A stretch of DNA of 64,000 nt from Cycas panzhihuaensis (GCA_023213395.1 CM041465.1:141863741-141927740); one strand, 5' to 3'; shown: positions 11,049-22,915, counted from the stretch's first letter. Numbers and translations are program-made. The notes: generated by a model not told the origin, from the letters alone.

Positions 11049-12684
11049 ATTACTTTTTATTATAAAGTTTTATTCATATTTTTCTTCAAAAGGGTTATTA
11101 TTGCCTTTTCCACTGTATTTTCTCTCTAGTTTATTGGTTTTCAACAAAACTAGGTCAATCACATTTGTATTTTAGAGAGCTTTAGTGTGGTCTACTTACT
11201 TGTCAGATTTGAAACCATTTTGGCTAAGATTTAATCATTTGAAGTGACCTCTTCATTCAACCTTTATTTTGTTAATCGTAAAGAGGTCCTTTCACCATTT
11301 CTATAATAACTCTTGCATACGAGTTCTATTTTCTGAATCGTCTATTTCATTGGAAAGCTGGTTTGATCCTCTATACATTGGTATATTTTCTTATCTAATT
11401 TGAAGTTATTTTATAGGTTTTCAAGGTTGGTGAAGTTGAGGTAACTTATTAGACTTAGTTTATTATTTTTCAGTAATATTAAAGTAATTGTTTCTAAGCT
11501 TCTTTAGCTTAAGACATATTAAGGGATCTCTTATCTATATATGACTATTTTTGCATCATTTTACAAAGATTTGATCTGAATTATGTAGCATCTAAGCCTC
11601 GTGGCTTCAGTTTAAACACTTAAAAAGGTCCTCTCACTCATTCATTAATATCTTGACCTTTGAGAGCCTATTTTTTGAACGGTCAAACTCGTCGGAAATG
11701 TTTTCTAATATTATTTATATTAGACTAGGTTTTAATTAAATATGATATTATTTTACAGGTGTTTAAAACTAGTAATATTGAGTTTCTTATTTAGCCTTGA
11801 CAGGCCTGATCTTATAACTCTTCAAGTAGTTCATTATTTCAAAAAGGATAACACTTACATTATCGATAACTACTAATCTATTCTTGAAGCTATTGTTGGC
11901 CCTTGTATATATTTTTCAAGTTGTTTTATAGTAAGAAGTTAATTCTTCAACACTTAAAGCTATCAACAAACTAAGTAGCACTACTTCAAAAAATAGGTAC
12001 AATTTGTGCTATATTTGTTTGCTTTCTATATTACTCATTGAATTTACTTTTTGATATTTTTAACATCTTAAGCAAAGGTTATACTTTAGAATTTCAGGTT
12101 TTATATACATTTACTTTATTTTCAAAAGGATAGTTAGTCATCTCCATTATCTTGTATACATTAGGAAAGAAGTTATTTCATTCTACATTGACATAGAAGT
12201 CATTTTTTTTGTTTTAGCTTCTTATTACTTTTGAAATCTTTAATATTAGTTGAAAAACATCATTTCTTATCTATCTATTTATCATTAATAGTAACTAAAG
12301 TTTAGTCTTGCATTGTTAAAAGCATTAAAGGAGCATATGGATCCTTGTTTTTTCTATATCATATCAAGTTGAAAAACTAAGTTGCATATCATCTAGTATT
12401 CTTTTGCTTGTTTAAAAAGGAAAAGGTTCATTAGATTTGAAGTAAAGGTTATTGCATATATACTTTTAAAAGTTTGAAAGTTATCTCTATTTCATATAAG
12501 TTGATCTCTATTGTTTATTCTTTATTATTCTCTTGCTTAGTAAATTTATTTTCTTTTTAGTTACTTTATTTTTGGTATAAAAGGAACATTTTCAAACCCT
12601 AAGTAAGACCACGAGTTTAATTAATATATCATCATATTAAAAAAAAATCTCAAATTAATCACCCTTATTTTCAGTCTTACAAAG

Positions 12685-13075
12685 GGAATGGTTAGGACCC
12701 CTGAAGTTACCACCATGCACATACTAATTGGCCTACTCATATTAGATGAGAAAAACCATTAGCTATAAGGTGTATTAGGTGGTAGGATGAGGTGCAAAAC
12801 CTATCCTCATTTGGCATTTAGAAACTAAGGCTAGACCTAGAGAGGGTGAGTGCCTTGGTTCATGTAACCTTCACCGCTAGATTTGTTGCTAGGCATAAGT
12901 CTGACGTAGGCAGATCCATAATTTAAGGGGTGTAAAAACTTTCATAGTAGCTTATGTACTAAGGTATATCGAGCTTTGAGCCCATGTATTGGTATATTGG
13001 GTCCCTGTTTTACCACTTGTGGGTAGGTGCCACTAGACAAAATAGTAATTGAAGGTTTCCCTTGGAGACCCTAAA
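12685..13075 (+). promoter_or_regulatory. Conserved pre-gag non-coding block, COP-B copy
   Basis: About 390 bp, strongly similar to 29135-29510 in COP-C. Shared anchors include GAAGTTACCACC, CCTACTCATATTAGATGAG, ACTAAGGCTAGACCT, AACCTTCACCGCTAGAT, GGTATATTGGGTCC and CACTTGTGGG. There is no open frame, and the block sits just upstream of gag in both elements. Confidence 0.65.
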
Positions 13076-13220
13076 TTTAGAGCCTAGAAGCCTTATTAGG
13101 GACTAATTCACTTTAGAAACTTTAGGTAAAACTTGGGATATTAATAATTGGTTAAAATTATAAATTCAAACATTTGTAAACCTCATTTTATTTATCACAT
13201 TTTTTAAACCTTTAGCAAAA

Positions 13221-14380
13221 ATGACCTCAAGTTTTGGTAATATGATTATTCCTAAATTTGATCATAACAACTTCTAGAATTGGAGTAGGAGGATGAGACC
13301 CTTCCTCATAGCTAACAAGATGTGGAAGATTGTAAAATTAGGGTATAATAAGTTAGGTCCAAATGTAACTAATGCAAAAAAATATACTTACAAAGAAAAT
13401 ATCAAAAAAGACAACGAGGCCATCGCACTCATATTTTGTGCATTAGAAGACCATGTTTTCCCTCAGGTTAGTAAATCCACCAAATCAAAAGAAGCATGGG
13501 ATATACTTCAGTTAATCTATAAAGGAGCTACATCCTCCAAGCTCCAAAATCTTAGAAGCAAGTTTGAGAAATTGTGTATGATGCCCACATAATCGATAAC
13601 CAAGTTCATAATAAAGGTGTAAGATATAGTCAACTAGATGAGGTCTCTTGGGGATACCTTAATAGAATAAAGGGTGGTTGAATGAATCTTAAGATGTGTT
13701 GGTGCCATTAGAAGATTCAAAATAGTGGCCATAAGCATAGTTGTGTCAAAGGACCTAAGTACATTAAAAGTGGAATAACTAAGTACTATGCTTATGTCAG
13801 TAGAAGAACAATAGAATGCTAATGAATCACTTGAGCATGCCTTTGCCACTAAGGCTTGAATTCAATCAAATGCTTAAGTAAGAACTTTAAGGTCTAAGGA
13901 ATCACCTCCCAAGAGAAGGGATAGGAACCCTAGAAGGGATGTTAGACAAGACCCTCCCATGTATCAAGCCCCACATCAAAGGAGACAAGGAGGATATCAA
14001 CAAAATGAGAACCTTCCTAGGTACCTAAACCAAAGGAAACAATTTGAGGGACATATATGTTATCCAAATTATCAAGGCAATGCTTAATTATCAAGGTCCA
14101 ATCAGGATTATTATGATAATAAACTAAGAGAAAATCCTCCTCCACATTATAAGGAAAGGGGAAGACCTTCTAATATTGATAGATCTCATCTATGAAGCAG
14201 ACATTTGAGCTATGGAAGGAGAGATATTTTATATTGTTCCTATTGCCATATAAGTGGTCATTTAGAAGATAAGTGTTTTTCAAAACATGGACCACCCACC
14301 AAAGGAAGTGACTATAACATAACAGAATTGAGGGACAATAATAGATTATTCTTATCCAACTTCACTACTAAGGAGGAAGA
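13221..14380 (+). pseudogene. gag: COP-B gag, decayed
   Basis: ATG at 13221 opens a copia gag (MTSSFGNMIIPKFD) interrupted after 18 codons by TAG 13275. The open stretch 13293-13592 shows the UBN2 region (SKEAWDILQLIYKGATSSKLQNLRS in part). Further stops follow, including in the VEDIVNxMRSLGDTL stretch. A zinc knuckle C-x2-C-x4-H-x4-C (CSYCHISGHLEDKC) is intact at 14235-14276. Gag would form the particle and bind RNA. The frame continues without a shift into protease. Confidence 0.85.
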
Positions 14381-15284
14381 GGACCACAATTGGTATATTA
14401 ACTCAGGTTGTTCAAGTTATATAACCCATAAGAAACACCTATTTTGAATATTGGATAAAATCAGGAAGAGATCCATAAAGTTTGGAGATGATACCTCCCA
14501 CGAATCAGTTGGTAGAGGTAATATATCCCTAATGACAGATATAGAAGAATATAGACATCTTGATGATGTCTTATATATCCCATCTCTAAAGAAAAACTTA
14601 TTATCTATAGGGCAGATGATGGGACAAGACTACAAAGTTATCTTTGATAATAGTAAGTATGTAATCAAAGATGAAAAGAGAAACAAAGCTATAGTAGCAA
14701 AAGGGAAGATGACCAAGAATCAATTATTTAAACTCATCCTTACTCCTTTAGATACTTATGCCCTAAGAACTTTAGCTAAATTGGATAGTGAATTGTAGCA
14801 TAGAAGATTTGTCCATCTTAATTATAATAGTTTGGCCCTTATGAAAAAAATGGATAAGGTAAATAGATTACCACATATTGAAGTGAATAAAAACCTATGT
14901 GAAGGGTGTCTTCTTAGTAAACACCATAAGGAAAGTTTTTCAGATTTTAGTCATCAAGCATCGAGTCCACTTCAATTAGTGTATACAGATATTTGTAGTC
15001 CTATGAACATTCCCTCACCAGCATGTACTTGATACTTTATCACATTTATAGATGACTTCTTAAGGAAGACATGGGTATTCTTCCTCAAATATAAATAAGA
15101 TACCTTTCGATACTTTATTGACTTCAAAACCTTTATGGACTAACAAAGTAGATATAAGTTACTATCCCTAAGATCAGATAATGAGGGAGAATTTATCTCT
15201 AATGCATTCAAGGATTATTATGTTCACCATAGCATTAGAAGATAGTTCACTAATCCCTACATCCCACAGTAATAAGGTATAGCA

Positions 15285-15370
15285 TGTTGGAGCACGTGAC
15301 GCTAACTATCACAAGGAAGTCCTCTTCCCAAATCAACCCAGGGCTTTTGGTGTAATGGTAACTTGTCACA
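15285..15370 (+). repeat. TRIM-1 5' terminal repeat
   Basis: Begins TGTTGGAGCA and ends TTGTCACA. It shares about two thirds of its sequence with 15521-15601. Confidence 0.82.
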
Positions 15371-15405
15371 AGTGGTATCAGAGCCCAGGTTCAAGGTTCA
15401 AATCC
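15348..15405 (+). promoter_or_regulatory. tRNA-like A box and B box in TRIM-1
   Basis: TGGTGTAATGG (15348-15358) fits the RNA polymerase III A-box pattern TRGYnnAnnGG. GGTTCAAATCC (15395-15405) contains GTTCAAATC, which fits the B-box pattern GWTCRAnnC. The 47-bp offset is in the usual range for tRNA-type promoters. Activity is untested. Confidence 0.5.
15373..15384 (+). promoter_or_regulatory. TRIM-1 primer-binding site
   Basis: A perfect TGGTATCAGAGC, complementary to tRNA-iMet, lies between the presumptive A and B boxes. Confidence 0.88.
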
Positions 15406-15520
15406 TGCGCATATTCTAGACAAAGCTCCTTTTCCCGATGGGGTCCCCATATACCCCCGATTCAGGTGAAATTGTAACACATGCGATACGTGCAATGGCG
15501 GCCTCCTCGTCATGGGAGAG

Positions 15521-15601
15521 TGTTGGACTATGGCTGGTTCACTTGCCGAGGAGTCCTCTTCCTAAATCACTCGCGGGCTTTTGGTGTAACAACAAGTCAT
15601 A
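15521..15601 (+). repeat. TRIM-1 3' terminal repeat
   Basis: Begins TGTTGGACTA and ends AAGTCATA, followed by the target duplicate TAGCG. Confidence 0.82.
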
Positions 15602-17787
15602 TAGCGGAGAGGAAAATTTGCATAATAGTCAAAATGGTTAGGTACATATTAAAAGACAAGAATTTGGGATATGAAATTTGGGTTGAAGTAGTACATACAG
15701 TTGTATATTTACTCAACAGGTGCTCCACCAAAGCCCTTAGGTGGAAAAGCTCTGAATAAGCTTAGACCGGCTACAAACCAAGCATACATCATCTTAGAGT
15801 CTTTAGATGCCTAGCTTATGCTCACATTCCTGATTAACTAAGATCCAAGTTGGACGATCACAGCATCAATTGCATATTCCTTGGTTATAGTGAAACATCC
15901 AAGTCATACAAAGTTTATGACCCTAAATAAAAAAAGGTCATATTACGTAGAGATGTTAAATTCTAAGAGGATGCCTATTATCAAGACATTCAAGAAAAAA
16001 GGAAGGAAGTTATAATTAAGTTTGATACACCATCCAAATCTAAATATGTGCCTCCTATGTTTGACACTAGAAGAGTCATCAATGAACCTAGTGGGGAGGG
16101 AACTTTCTCTCAACCTTTATCACAAAATCTACCAAAATAGGTTCATCGAAATCATGACTTAGGTAACATATTGGATAATAATCATAGATCCACATGCTCA
16201 CATAGGGTTAATTTTGCCCTCATGAGCAAAGTATTAGAGACTCATGAGCCTCAAACTTTTGATAAGACCAATCAACATGCATATTAGCGAAAAGTAATAG
16301 AAGATTAATATAACTCTATTATTAAAAATGACACTTAGGAGTTAGTCAATTTAACTCCAAAGAAAACAACTATTGGAACCAAATAGATCTACAAAACCAA
16401 GTTTCATTCAGATGGCTCTATTGACAAATACAAGGTTAGATTGGTTATTAAGGATTATACCCAATAATAGGGCATTGACTATAAAGAAAATTTTACCCCT
16501 ATTACTCGGATGGAAATGGTTAGAATGATGATGAGCTTAATAGCCTAAATGGGTTGGAAAATTTACCAAATGGATATTAAAAGTGTCTTCCTCAATGGCT
16601 ATATCAAAGAGGATATTTATGTCACTCAACCCCTCAGCTTTGAAGTCAGGAGGGCAGAAAATAAAGTGTATAAACTGAAAAAGGCACTCTATGGATTAAA
16701 ACAAGCACCCAGGGCTTGGTATTTCCGTATAGATAAATACTTCAGAGATCAAGGTTTTGAAAGATCCCAAGCAGATCCTAATCTGTACATTCAAATTAAG
16801 GAAGATTCAATCCTAATAGTAGGACTTTATGTCGATGACCTTGTGTATACTGGAAACAACTCTCACTTATTGCGATAATTCAAAGATGCTATGTGTAAAG
16901 AATTTGAGATGACAGATTTAAGGCTAATACATTACTTCCTAGATTTGGAAGTATGGAAAGACAAGAAGGGCATTTTCATTTTCCAACAGAAATATACTTT
17001 AGATTTATTACAAAAATTCAGGATGACTGACTATAAACCATTAGCAACTCCAACAAAAACTGGAACAAGCTTTCTAAGTCAGATGATTCTACATCAGTCG
17101 ACCTTATGCTATATAGACAACTTATCGGCAACTTGATATACTTGACATCCACTCAACCTGATATAACACACTCAGTTAGTGTTATGTCTAGGTTTATGCA
17201 AGATCCAAAAGCCACCCATTGGCAAGTAACTAAAAAGAGTTCTCCGTTATATCAAAGGAACTCCAGAATATGGGTTATACTACAAAGCTTCTCCAGAATT
17301 TTAGTTGATTGGCTATACAGACTCGAATTGGGCGGGAGACATTGATGACAAGAAATCAACAACAAGTTATATGTTTAGTATGGGATAAGAAGCTATAGTA
17401 TGGAGTACAAAGAAATAGAACACCGTTTTTTTATCTACCATTGAGGCAGAGTACAAAGCAGAAGTTATAAGTGCATGTGAATCAATTTGGTTAAGAAGAC
17501 TACTACAAGATTTCTAACTAAAATAGAAACATCCCACTAGAATTTGGTACAACAATCAAAGTACTATTCAAATGGCAAAGAATCCAGTTTTTCATGGCAT
17601 AATAAAACACACAGAGACTCAACATCACTTCATTCAAGAACTAGTGCAAACAGAAAAAATTAAATTGACCTATTATAGCACTGAAAACTAAACAACAGAT
17701 ATATTCACAAAGGCATTAGGCAAAGTTAAATTCTAGAAATTTAGAGACATCTTGGGAGTTATCCAAATTGGGCATTATGGGGGAGAA

Positions 17788-18143
17788 TGTTGGGAAAACA
17801 TCTAATGTGTATTTGTAGATGTATACCTAGGGGGCCTCAAATCCATCTTTGGGGCTCCCTAGGGCACCTTGATCCACAGATCAACTGCCAGTAGCCACCT
17901 TATACCAACATAATTCTATTAAGATATGCACTTTTTTATTAGTTTTATTTTTTAAATATTAACTTAAAATTGTGTGCAGGTCGGGTTGAGGCACTTGCTG
18001 CCTCCCCAAAATTATCTATAAAAGGGGTGGGAATACCTCCCTGGTGTTTTTTAACACCGCCCACTATTCATTTAGAAATTATTAATTTGAAGCATAATCA
18101 TGCACTCACCATTGTGAAGTCCCTCTCTACACCTCATCCTTCA
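17788..18143 (+). repeat. COP-B 3' LTR with polypurine tract
   Basis: The tract TATGGGGGAGAA (17776-17787) directly precedes TGTTGGGAAAAC. The LTR is 356 bp, as long as the 5' copy, and is followed by ATTTT. Confidence 0.93.
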
Positions 18144-18780
18144 ATTTTATCATATTCTTTGATAAATTTATGCTAATAGCTTATGAGGCTTAAAAATCCA
18201 CAAAGACTCTTATGGGACTTTAACTTCAACCAAGTTTGCACATCTTTTATTTTTTTTAGCTCCACCTTAATGCTTTCCATTGAAATAATATATCTAAGGC
18301 ATTCAACTTCCTTGGTGCCAAAGGAGCAATTGGAACACTTAATATAAAATTAGTTTTCCATCAGAAGTTATAAAGTTTAGTCCAAGCGAATAAAATGATC
18401 CTTACATGTTTTGTTATAAACCAAGATATCATAAGAGAATATCAATATAAATTTCCAAAGGATTGGTGAAAAAATTTGATTTATCAAGCTCTAGAAGGTA
18501 TATGGTACATTTGTGAGGCTAAACAACATTATTGAGAACTCATAGTGGCCTTCACAAGTGCAAAAAGCTATCTTGGGAATATCCTCTTCTTGTATTCAAA
18601 TTTGATAAAAGTCAGGCCATAGGTCTAATTTAGAGAAAAAATAAGCACCTTGCAATTCATCAATTATTAGAATAGGAAATTTATTCTTGACAATGATTTT
18701 GTTTAGCTCCTAGAAATCTACATATATCTGCCATGACCCATCTTTCTTTTTGACCAAGAGTGTTAGAGAGGAAAAGGGTT
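18144..18780 (-). pseudogene. GY1 reverse transcriptase segment
   Basis: The minus strand reads [64 protein letters not shown], then a stretch where the FxDD-containing strand is expected (ILIFSYDILVYNKT; the catalytic Asp pair is altered to Tyr-Asp). FHSVPIAPLAP-type and SMEGIKVDPKK-like remnants follow. This is the palm of a gypsy RT. Stops and an altered active site make it inactive. It is cut at its downstream end by COP-B. Confidence 0.82.
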
Positions 18781-19053
18781 AACCCTTGGTCAGATGACCC
18801 CTATATCCTGTCCTATGGTAGAGTGCTTGCCTTACTATATTTGTAGGTTCATGGCATTATATTTGGCATTCAATAAAGTCAACCTACTATTAAGATTGTC
18901 AATTTGGTTCAATGTATCTAATTTGGATAGTAGTTGGAGTATGGCTGATTGTGTTACTTGGATTATTTTGATATCTTCATCTATTTTCTCTAGGGAGAGG
19001 TCTTGGAATCTATGAACACTAGCCATATTAACTTCTCTATGTTGTCTAACCAA
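18781..19053 (-). pseudogene. GY1 gag N-terminal fragment
   Basis: A 72-codon open frame starting at 19053 (MVRQHREVNMASVHRF) has a predicted helical, coiled-coil-like pattern (LLSKLDTLNQIDNLNSRLTLLNAKY), as seen at the start of many gypsy gags. It abuts the RT segment within about 60 bp. The rest of gag, its zinc knuckle and the protease are absent, so an internal deletion has joined gag to RT. The gag assignment rests on position and composition. Confidence 0.45.
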
Positions 19054-20037
19054 GTTACCAAATATCTATATTAAATAATAAGCTTAATAAGAGAATACAT
19101 TTGGAATATGTGACTAGAAGTTAGGATTTTTACCTTGAATTTTTGTGTTCTCAAATGTGCCAAATTCTTGACAATCTTTAAAATGTTTCTTGTTGTAGTT
19201 TTAAAATTTCTATTAGATCACTGCCTTAGTCTATCCCAATTAATAGTTTTAGTACAATTAGTCATTATCCAAGTAGGTTCAAATCTATTCCTAACTATTT
19301 ATGAGATATTTCCTATTGTAGTTTCCAAATGTCCTTCAATTCACTACCTAGTTATATCCAGATCAGGGGTTTTAGTATTTTGGATAACTTTCAAAACATG
19401 TCTAGATTTGTTCATAACCAAGGCATAAAAATTTTCTAGATAGAGTATTTGGCATGCAAGCTCTCTCATATACTTCTCAATTAATAATAGTGATCTGACC
19501 CACCATCTCAAGGCACTAACTATGAAGGGTTATCATACTTGTAGTCGTGTTATCTATCTTCCAAAGTCTACGTAGAGCATGACTTCTTAGTATTAATTAT
19601 TAACCAATGTACTAAAGGTTATAAAGAATTAATGGGTGCCTCAAACTTCCTATAACTAGGTATCTCCTAGGCCAGGGGGGTCTTCCTATATACCCAAAGG
19701 TATGTGGAGGATGGGTTCCACATACATATGTTGTCTAAAGCCTAGGTATTGGTTCCTTTCATATCTCACTTTATACATTAGCTTATTATGAAGCATACTT
19801 AGACAATAATAACAACTCTATGATTTTTTAAAACTACTAAAATAGGGTTTCTAAACTAGACACCACTATAGAAAATAGAAAAAAAAAAGAGAGAAGAAAT
19901 TTGGGCACAAGGTTAGTACTGTACTACTTTTGCCACTTTTTATCACCAAGATTATGTAAGGATGAGGTGAGAGCATATGATGGTTACTTACAATAGGCTA
20001 CTAAAAATTATTGCAATAGAATATGGCCCTAGAAGGT
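19054..20037 (-). other. GY1 leader
   Basis: Non-coding sequence between the primer site and the gag fragment. The plus-strand open frame 19135-19428 has no recognisable similarity and is treated as chance. Confidence 0.55.
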
Positions 20038-20049
20038 GCCTTGATACCA
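20038..20049 (-). promoter_or_regulatory. GY1 primer-binding site
   Basis: The minus strand reads TGGTATCAAGGC two bases after the LTR end. It resembles the initiator tRNA-Met complement with changes near its end. Confidence 0.7.
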
Positions 20050-20051
20050 CT

Positions 20052-20431
20052 TGATATGATACTAGATATAATTACAAATATTAAAAATAGTAATGTATAT
20101 AAAACTATAACTCAAATCACAAGATTACCAAAATCACCGAACCATTGATATTCATAAGGAATCACTTATAATTATAAGTCACATCGAGGGGGCAATCTCC
20201 TTAAAAGCAAAGTTCAATTATAAGAGATTCAAGGATATGTTTAAGGCTATAAAAGGTACAAGTATAAAGGAGAGGCTTATCCCAGCCATGCTATCAAGTG
20301 GTGTTTGTGGGATAATTCATTTCATACAAAAATAAGCACATGAGATATATAATAACTATTACAATGCTTTATATATTAATTCTATTACATGGCTTTATAT
20401 AATAGATGGTTAGAACATGAGGGTCCTAATA
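20052..20431 (-). repeat. GY1 5' LTR
   Basis: A 380-bp copy of 1721-2094, including the AAATCACAAGATTACC and AGGAGAGGCTTATCCCA blocks, followed by the presumed target duplicate ATCAT. Confidence 0.85.
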
Positions 20432-21027
20432 ATCATCTTTATTTCCTATACCTATCCCCATAGACACCATTGTCCAAGATATAATCCATGTGTACAATGT
20501 AAGTGAGGATTAGGATGTAGCGTAATCTCATGAATATTTGATTATCACCTAGTGAGGTATGATATTATGGTTCTTGGGTAGCTCTAGTCCATTGGGTCTT
20601 TATAGGATTCAACATGTGAAATTAAAAATAAGGGCTTTACAGTCCTCCATGGAAGCATGCCCTTGTTCGTAACCCATAAGCCCACATAAGAGTACAATGC
20701 CCTATCACACTTAGGTAATATAGTATATAGTTCTATATCTTCTAGTTCCTTGGTCAAACTTGGTGCACAGAGTTGTCGTCAATGGTGAAAAACAAACAAA
20801 TAAGCATAGCTTAACAAGAGCTCCATTTTCCCTATGTTTTACCAAATAATATGATGTAGTGTTGTTGGCACTATTGGATGCCTTAGGGACCTATCTCAAA
20901 GTAGAGTTATTCAATGAAGAACCAATGCCAAGGGAAGATAATAACATACCATGCTAATCCCTATGCCATATTGCAAATACACATATGTAATTATGGTTTG
21001 TGGTTGACGTCGAGGTAGGGCATAACA
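20432..21027. other. Probable LTR remnant flanking GY1
   Basis: This stretch should be the continuation of whatever GY1 landed in at 1720. It ends GGGCATAACA, followed by TGCCCTCCCTTCTTT, which on the minus strand looks like a polypurine tract (AAAGAAGGGAGGGCA) leading into TGTTATGCCC. The GY1 LTR junction is built the same way. It could be the right half of the LTR beginning at 1345, or a minus-strand gypsy 3' LTR. Confidence 0.4.
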
Positions 21028-22315
21028 TGCCCTCCCTTCTTTAAAAGCTTCACCCTCAAAGCTTTGTACTAGGGCCATAAGTACCCTCGCTCTTAAGATC
21101 ATTATTTTTAGATCTTGGTTGTTTTTGGGTGACATGTTCTCCTTTTCTATGATTATTGTTCAGATAACTTATTTTAGATTTTGATATTTCTCTAAGTGAA
21201 TATTGGGGGCGATTATCAAATATCATGTTGATAATGGTTTTATCCATTAGGTGTTGCTTTTATTGAGACAAAAATAATTTTTGTTATGGAGCTCGTACAA
21301 AATGGGTCGATTAAGTGATGGAATGTTCTTGTGTGTCCCTCGGTAGGATTGGGGTTCATTTTTAGGGATCTATGGTGTTGTAATGAACTACCCATATTTG
21401 TTTCGAGTTTGGGGCCCCTTCTTTCTATATTTCTTCTAGAAACTATAAACATGTAATAGAGCCAACATATCTTTTCTTATTGATTTGTCGAATACCTTGT
21501 AGAGTATATCAAGCTCCATTCTAGTTGAATCTAATAAATTTTAAATATTGTTGTTGCTATATATGTCAAGGGTTTGCAACCACTTTACTCTTAAAACTAT
21601 GTTTATGCCTCATAGAGAAAGGAGAGGGAATTCTAATTCATCCTATAATGTTACGAGTACTTCTTAAATTTATAAGAACCGCTAGCTAGTCTGGGACAAT
21701 ATGATGTACAATTTTTAAAATCTCTAAATTTTTGATTCTATTTATTGTTGCTAATAAAGTTCTCAAGAGTGTATTGCATCGACTCCTTTTCATGTCAGTG
21801 CTTCCTTAGGACTTGTGTGGCCTTCCCTTGTTTTTGTTGAATGCCCTAAGAGTAATGAACTTTGTCTTTCGTGTGGCAGAGCATATCTATTATTGACTAC
21901 TGGAACTTTCGGTTGAGCCATAGTACAAGTATTTACTTGGCATACAACAAAGGAAAGAAATATGCATATATGCGAGGTGAAATTACGAGGAATGCATGTT
22001 TCTTGATTGTTGAAGTTTAAGGATGGCCATCACTGGTTATGGACCGCATAACCATTAATCTTTGGTTCAACCTTTACAATTTATTATTATTTATACATTG
22101 CCACAAGAATATATGCAAACGGTTAGACCACCGAACATCCGTAACCAGCAGGAAGGGGCAACAACAGTCACATTTCTGTCCCCCCTGAAATGGGAGTTAG
22201 AACCTACTTCCAACTTCCAGCAATCTGAATACCCATTTTCTTCTGTTGACAAAAGACAGATACATGACACTGGAAGCCTTCTTCACAGAATTTGAAGTCG
22301 GCTATAATAAAACCA
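21028..22315. other. Unassigned stretch beside the tRNA island
   Basis: Minus-strand open frames at 21056-21247 and 21240-21452 lie where the 3' end of a gypsy element is expected but show no domain I recognise. From about 22000 the sequence becomes less AT-rich and non-repetitive. Confidence 0.4.
22309..22312 (-). terminator. Pol III terminator of tRNA-Gln
   Basis: A TTTT run on the minus strand lies four bases after the end of the tRNA. Confidence 0.65.
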
Positions 22316-22387
22316 AGGTTCCACCGAGATTTGAACTCGGGTTACTGGATTCAGAGTCCAATGTCCTCACCACTAGACCATGGAACC
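22316..22387 (-). tRNA. tRNA-Gln (anticodon CTG)
   Basis: The 72-nt minus-strand gene has a perfect acceptor stem (GGTTCCA/TGGAACC), a D-arm, the anticodon loop ACTCTGAAT with CTG, and the T-arm ACCCGAGTTCAAATCTCGGT containing a consensus B box. No intron or CCA is encoded, as normal for nuclear eukaryotic genes. Nothing looks degenerate and a T-run terminator follows, so it is probably functional in delivering Gln at CAG codons. Confidence 0.96.
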
Positions 22388-22703
22388 AACGGGGATATAA
22401 TCTGAGCGAGTAACCATCCACCAGTGATTCGTTCGCCAGGAAGGACTGCACTGATGGTACACACTGAATTGCATGGCATGGCTTGTTTGAGGGTAACCAG
22501 ATAACAGCTGCGTAACTTGTGTTACAGATATCAACACGACACGACATTCTCACCTCTTACTTCAATATTACCACTTCACTCCAGAAATTATTGCATATGC
22601 TTCTAATTCCCAAAACATACGTGATCTGATCTAATTCTGAGTTCATTTGAAAATAATATCCGTACAGATTTGAACGTGGTACCAGAAATCCCGCCTCTTA
22701 ATA

Positions 22704-22720
22704 GCTGGAATAGCTCAGTT

Positions 22721-22753
<33 letters not shown>

Positions 22754-22777
22754 GAGGTTCAAGCCCTCCTTCTAGCG
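22704..22777 (+). tRNA. tRNA-Asn (anticodon GTT)
   Basis: The 74-nt gene has the acceptor stem GCTGGAA/TTCTAGC, the A-box region TAGCTCAGTTGG, the anticodon loop CTGTTAA with GTT at 22738-22740, a variable loop, and a T-arm with GGTTCAAGCCC. No intron is seen. It matches the plant cytosolic tRNA-Asn pattern and has a TTTTT terminator downstream. It lies 316 bp from tRNA-Gln on the opposite strand. Confidence 0.97.
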
Positions 22778-22792
22778 CCCCACAAGATTAGG

Positions 22793-22797
22793 TTTTT
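22793..22797 (+). terminator. Pol III terminator of tRNA-Asn
   Basis: TTTTT lies 15 bases after the discriminator base. Confidence 0.7.
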
Positions 22798-22915
22798 AAC
22801 CCTTCGTTGATCTCTACCCAATATTGTTTGCAACCCCTCAACTCCATTTTACTTGTCACTTGGACGACTCCTCTGTCTCTGCTCTATTCCAGTCATAATC
22901 TTTCTTTATTTTTCG

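Larger units (their letters stand above)
15285..15601 (+). mobile_element. TRIM-1, miniature LTR retrotransposon
   Basis: The two terminal repeats (15285-15370, 86 bp, and 15521-15601, 81 bp) share TGTTGGA starts, AGTCCTCTTCC, AAATCA and GGGCTTTTGGTGTAA. They are flanked by TAGCA (15280-15284) and TAGCG (15602-15606). A tRNA-iMet primer site lies two bases after the first repeat, and a short purine run (CATGGGAGAG) precedes the second. The 150-bp interior has no coding capacity. It interrupts the COP-B integrase motif cleanly, because the sequence on either side rejoins as the copia reading. Confidence 0.88.
14381..17760 (+). pseudogene. pol: COP-B pol, decayed and split by a TRIM
   Basis: Protease reads WYINSGCSS (Asp to Asn at the active site, about 14392). 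GAG-pre-integrase (HRRFVHLNYNSLALMKK, CEGCLLSKHH) and integrase (YTDICSP, RSDNEGEF) follow in frame 3 with stops at Trp, Arg and Gln codons. The TRIM sits within the NGVAERKN motif at 15285-15601. After it, integrase C-terminus, RT (YQMDIKSVFLNG, catalytic YVDD at 16828-16839) and RNase H (STQPDITHS, EAEYKAEV, AKNPVFHG, TTDIFTKALGKVKF) run to about 17760 in frames 1 and 3. It encodes no functional protein. Confidence 0.88.
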
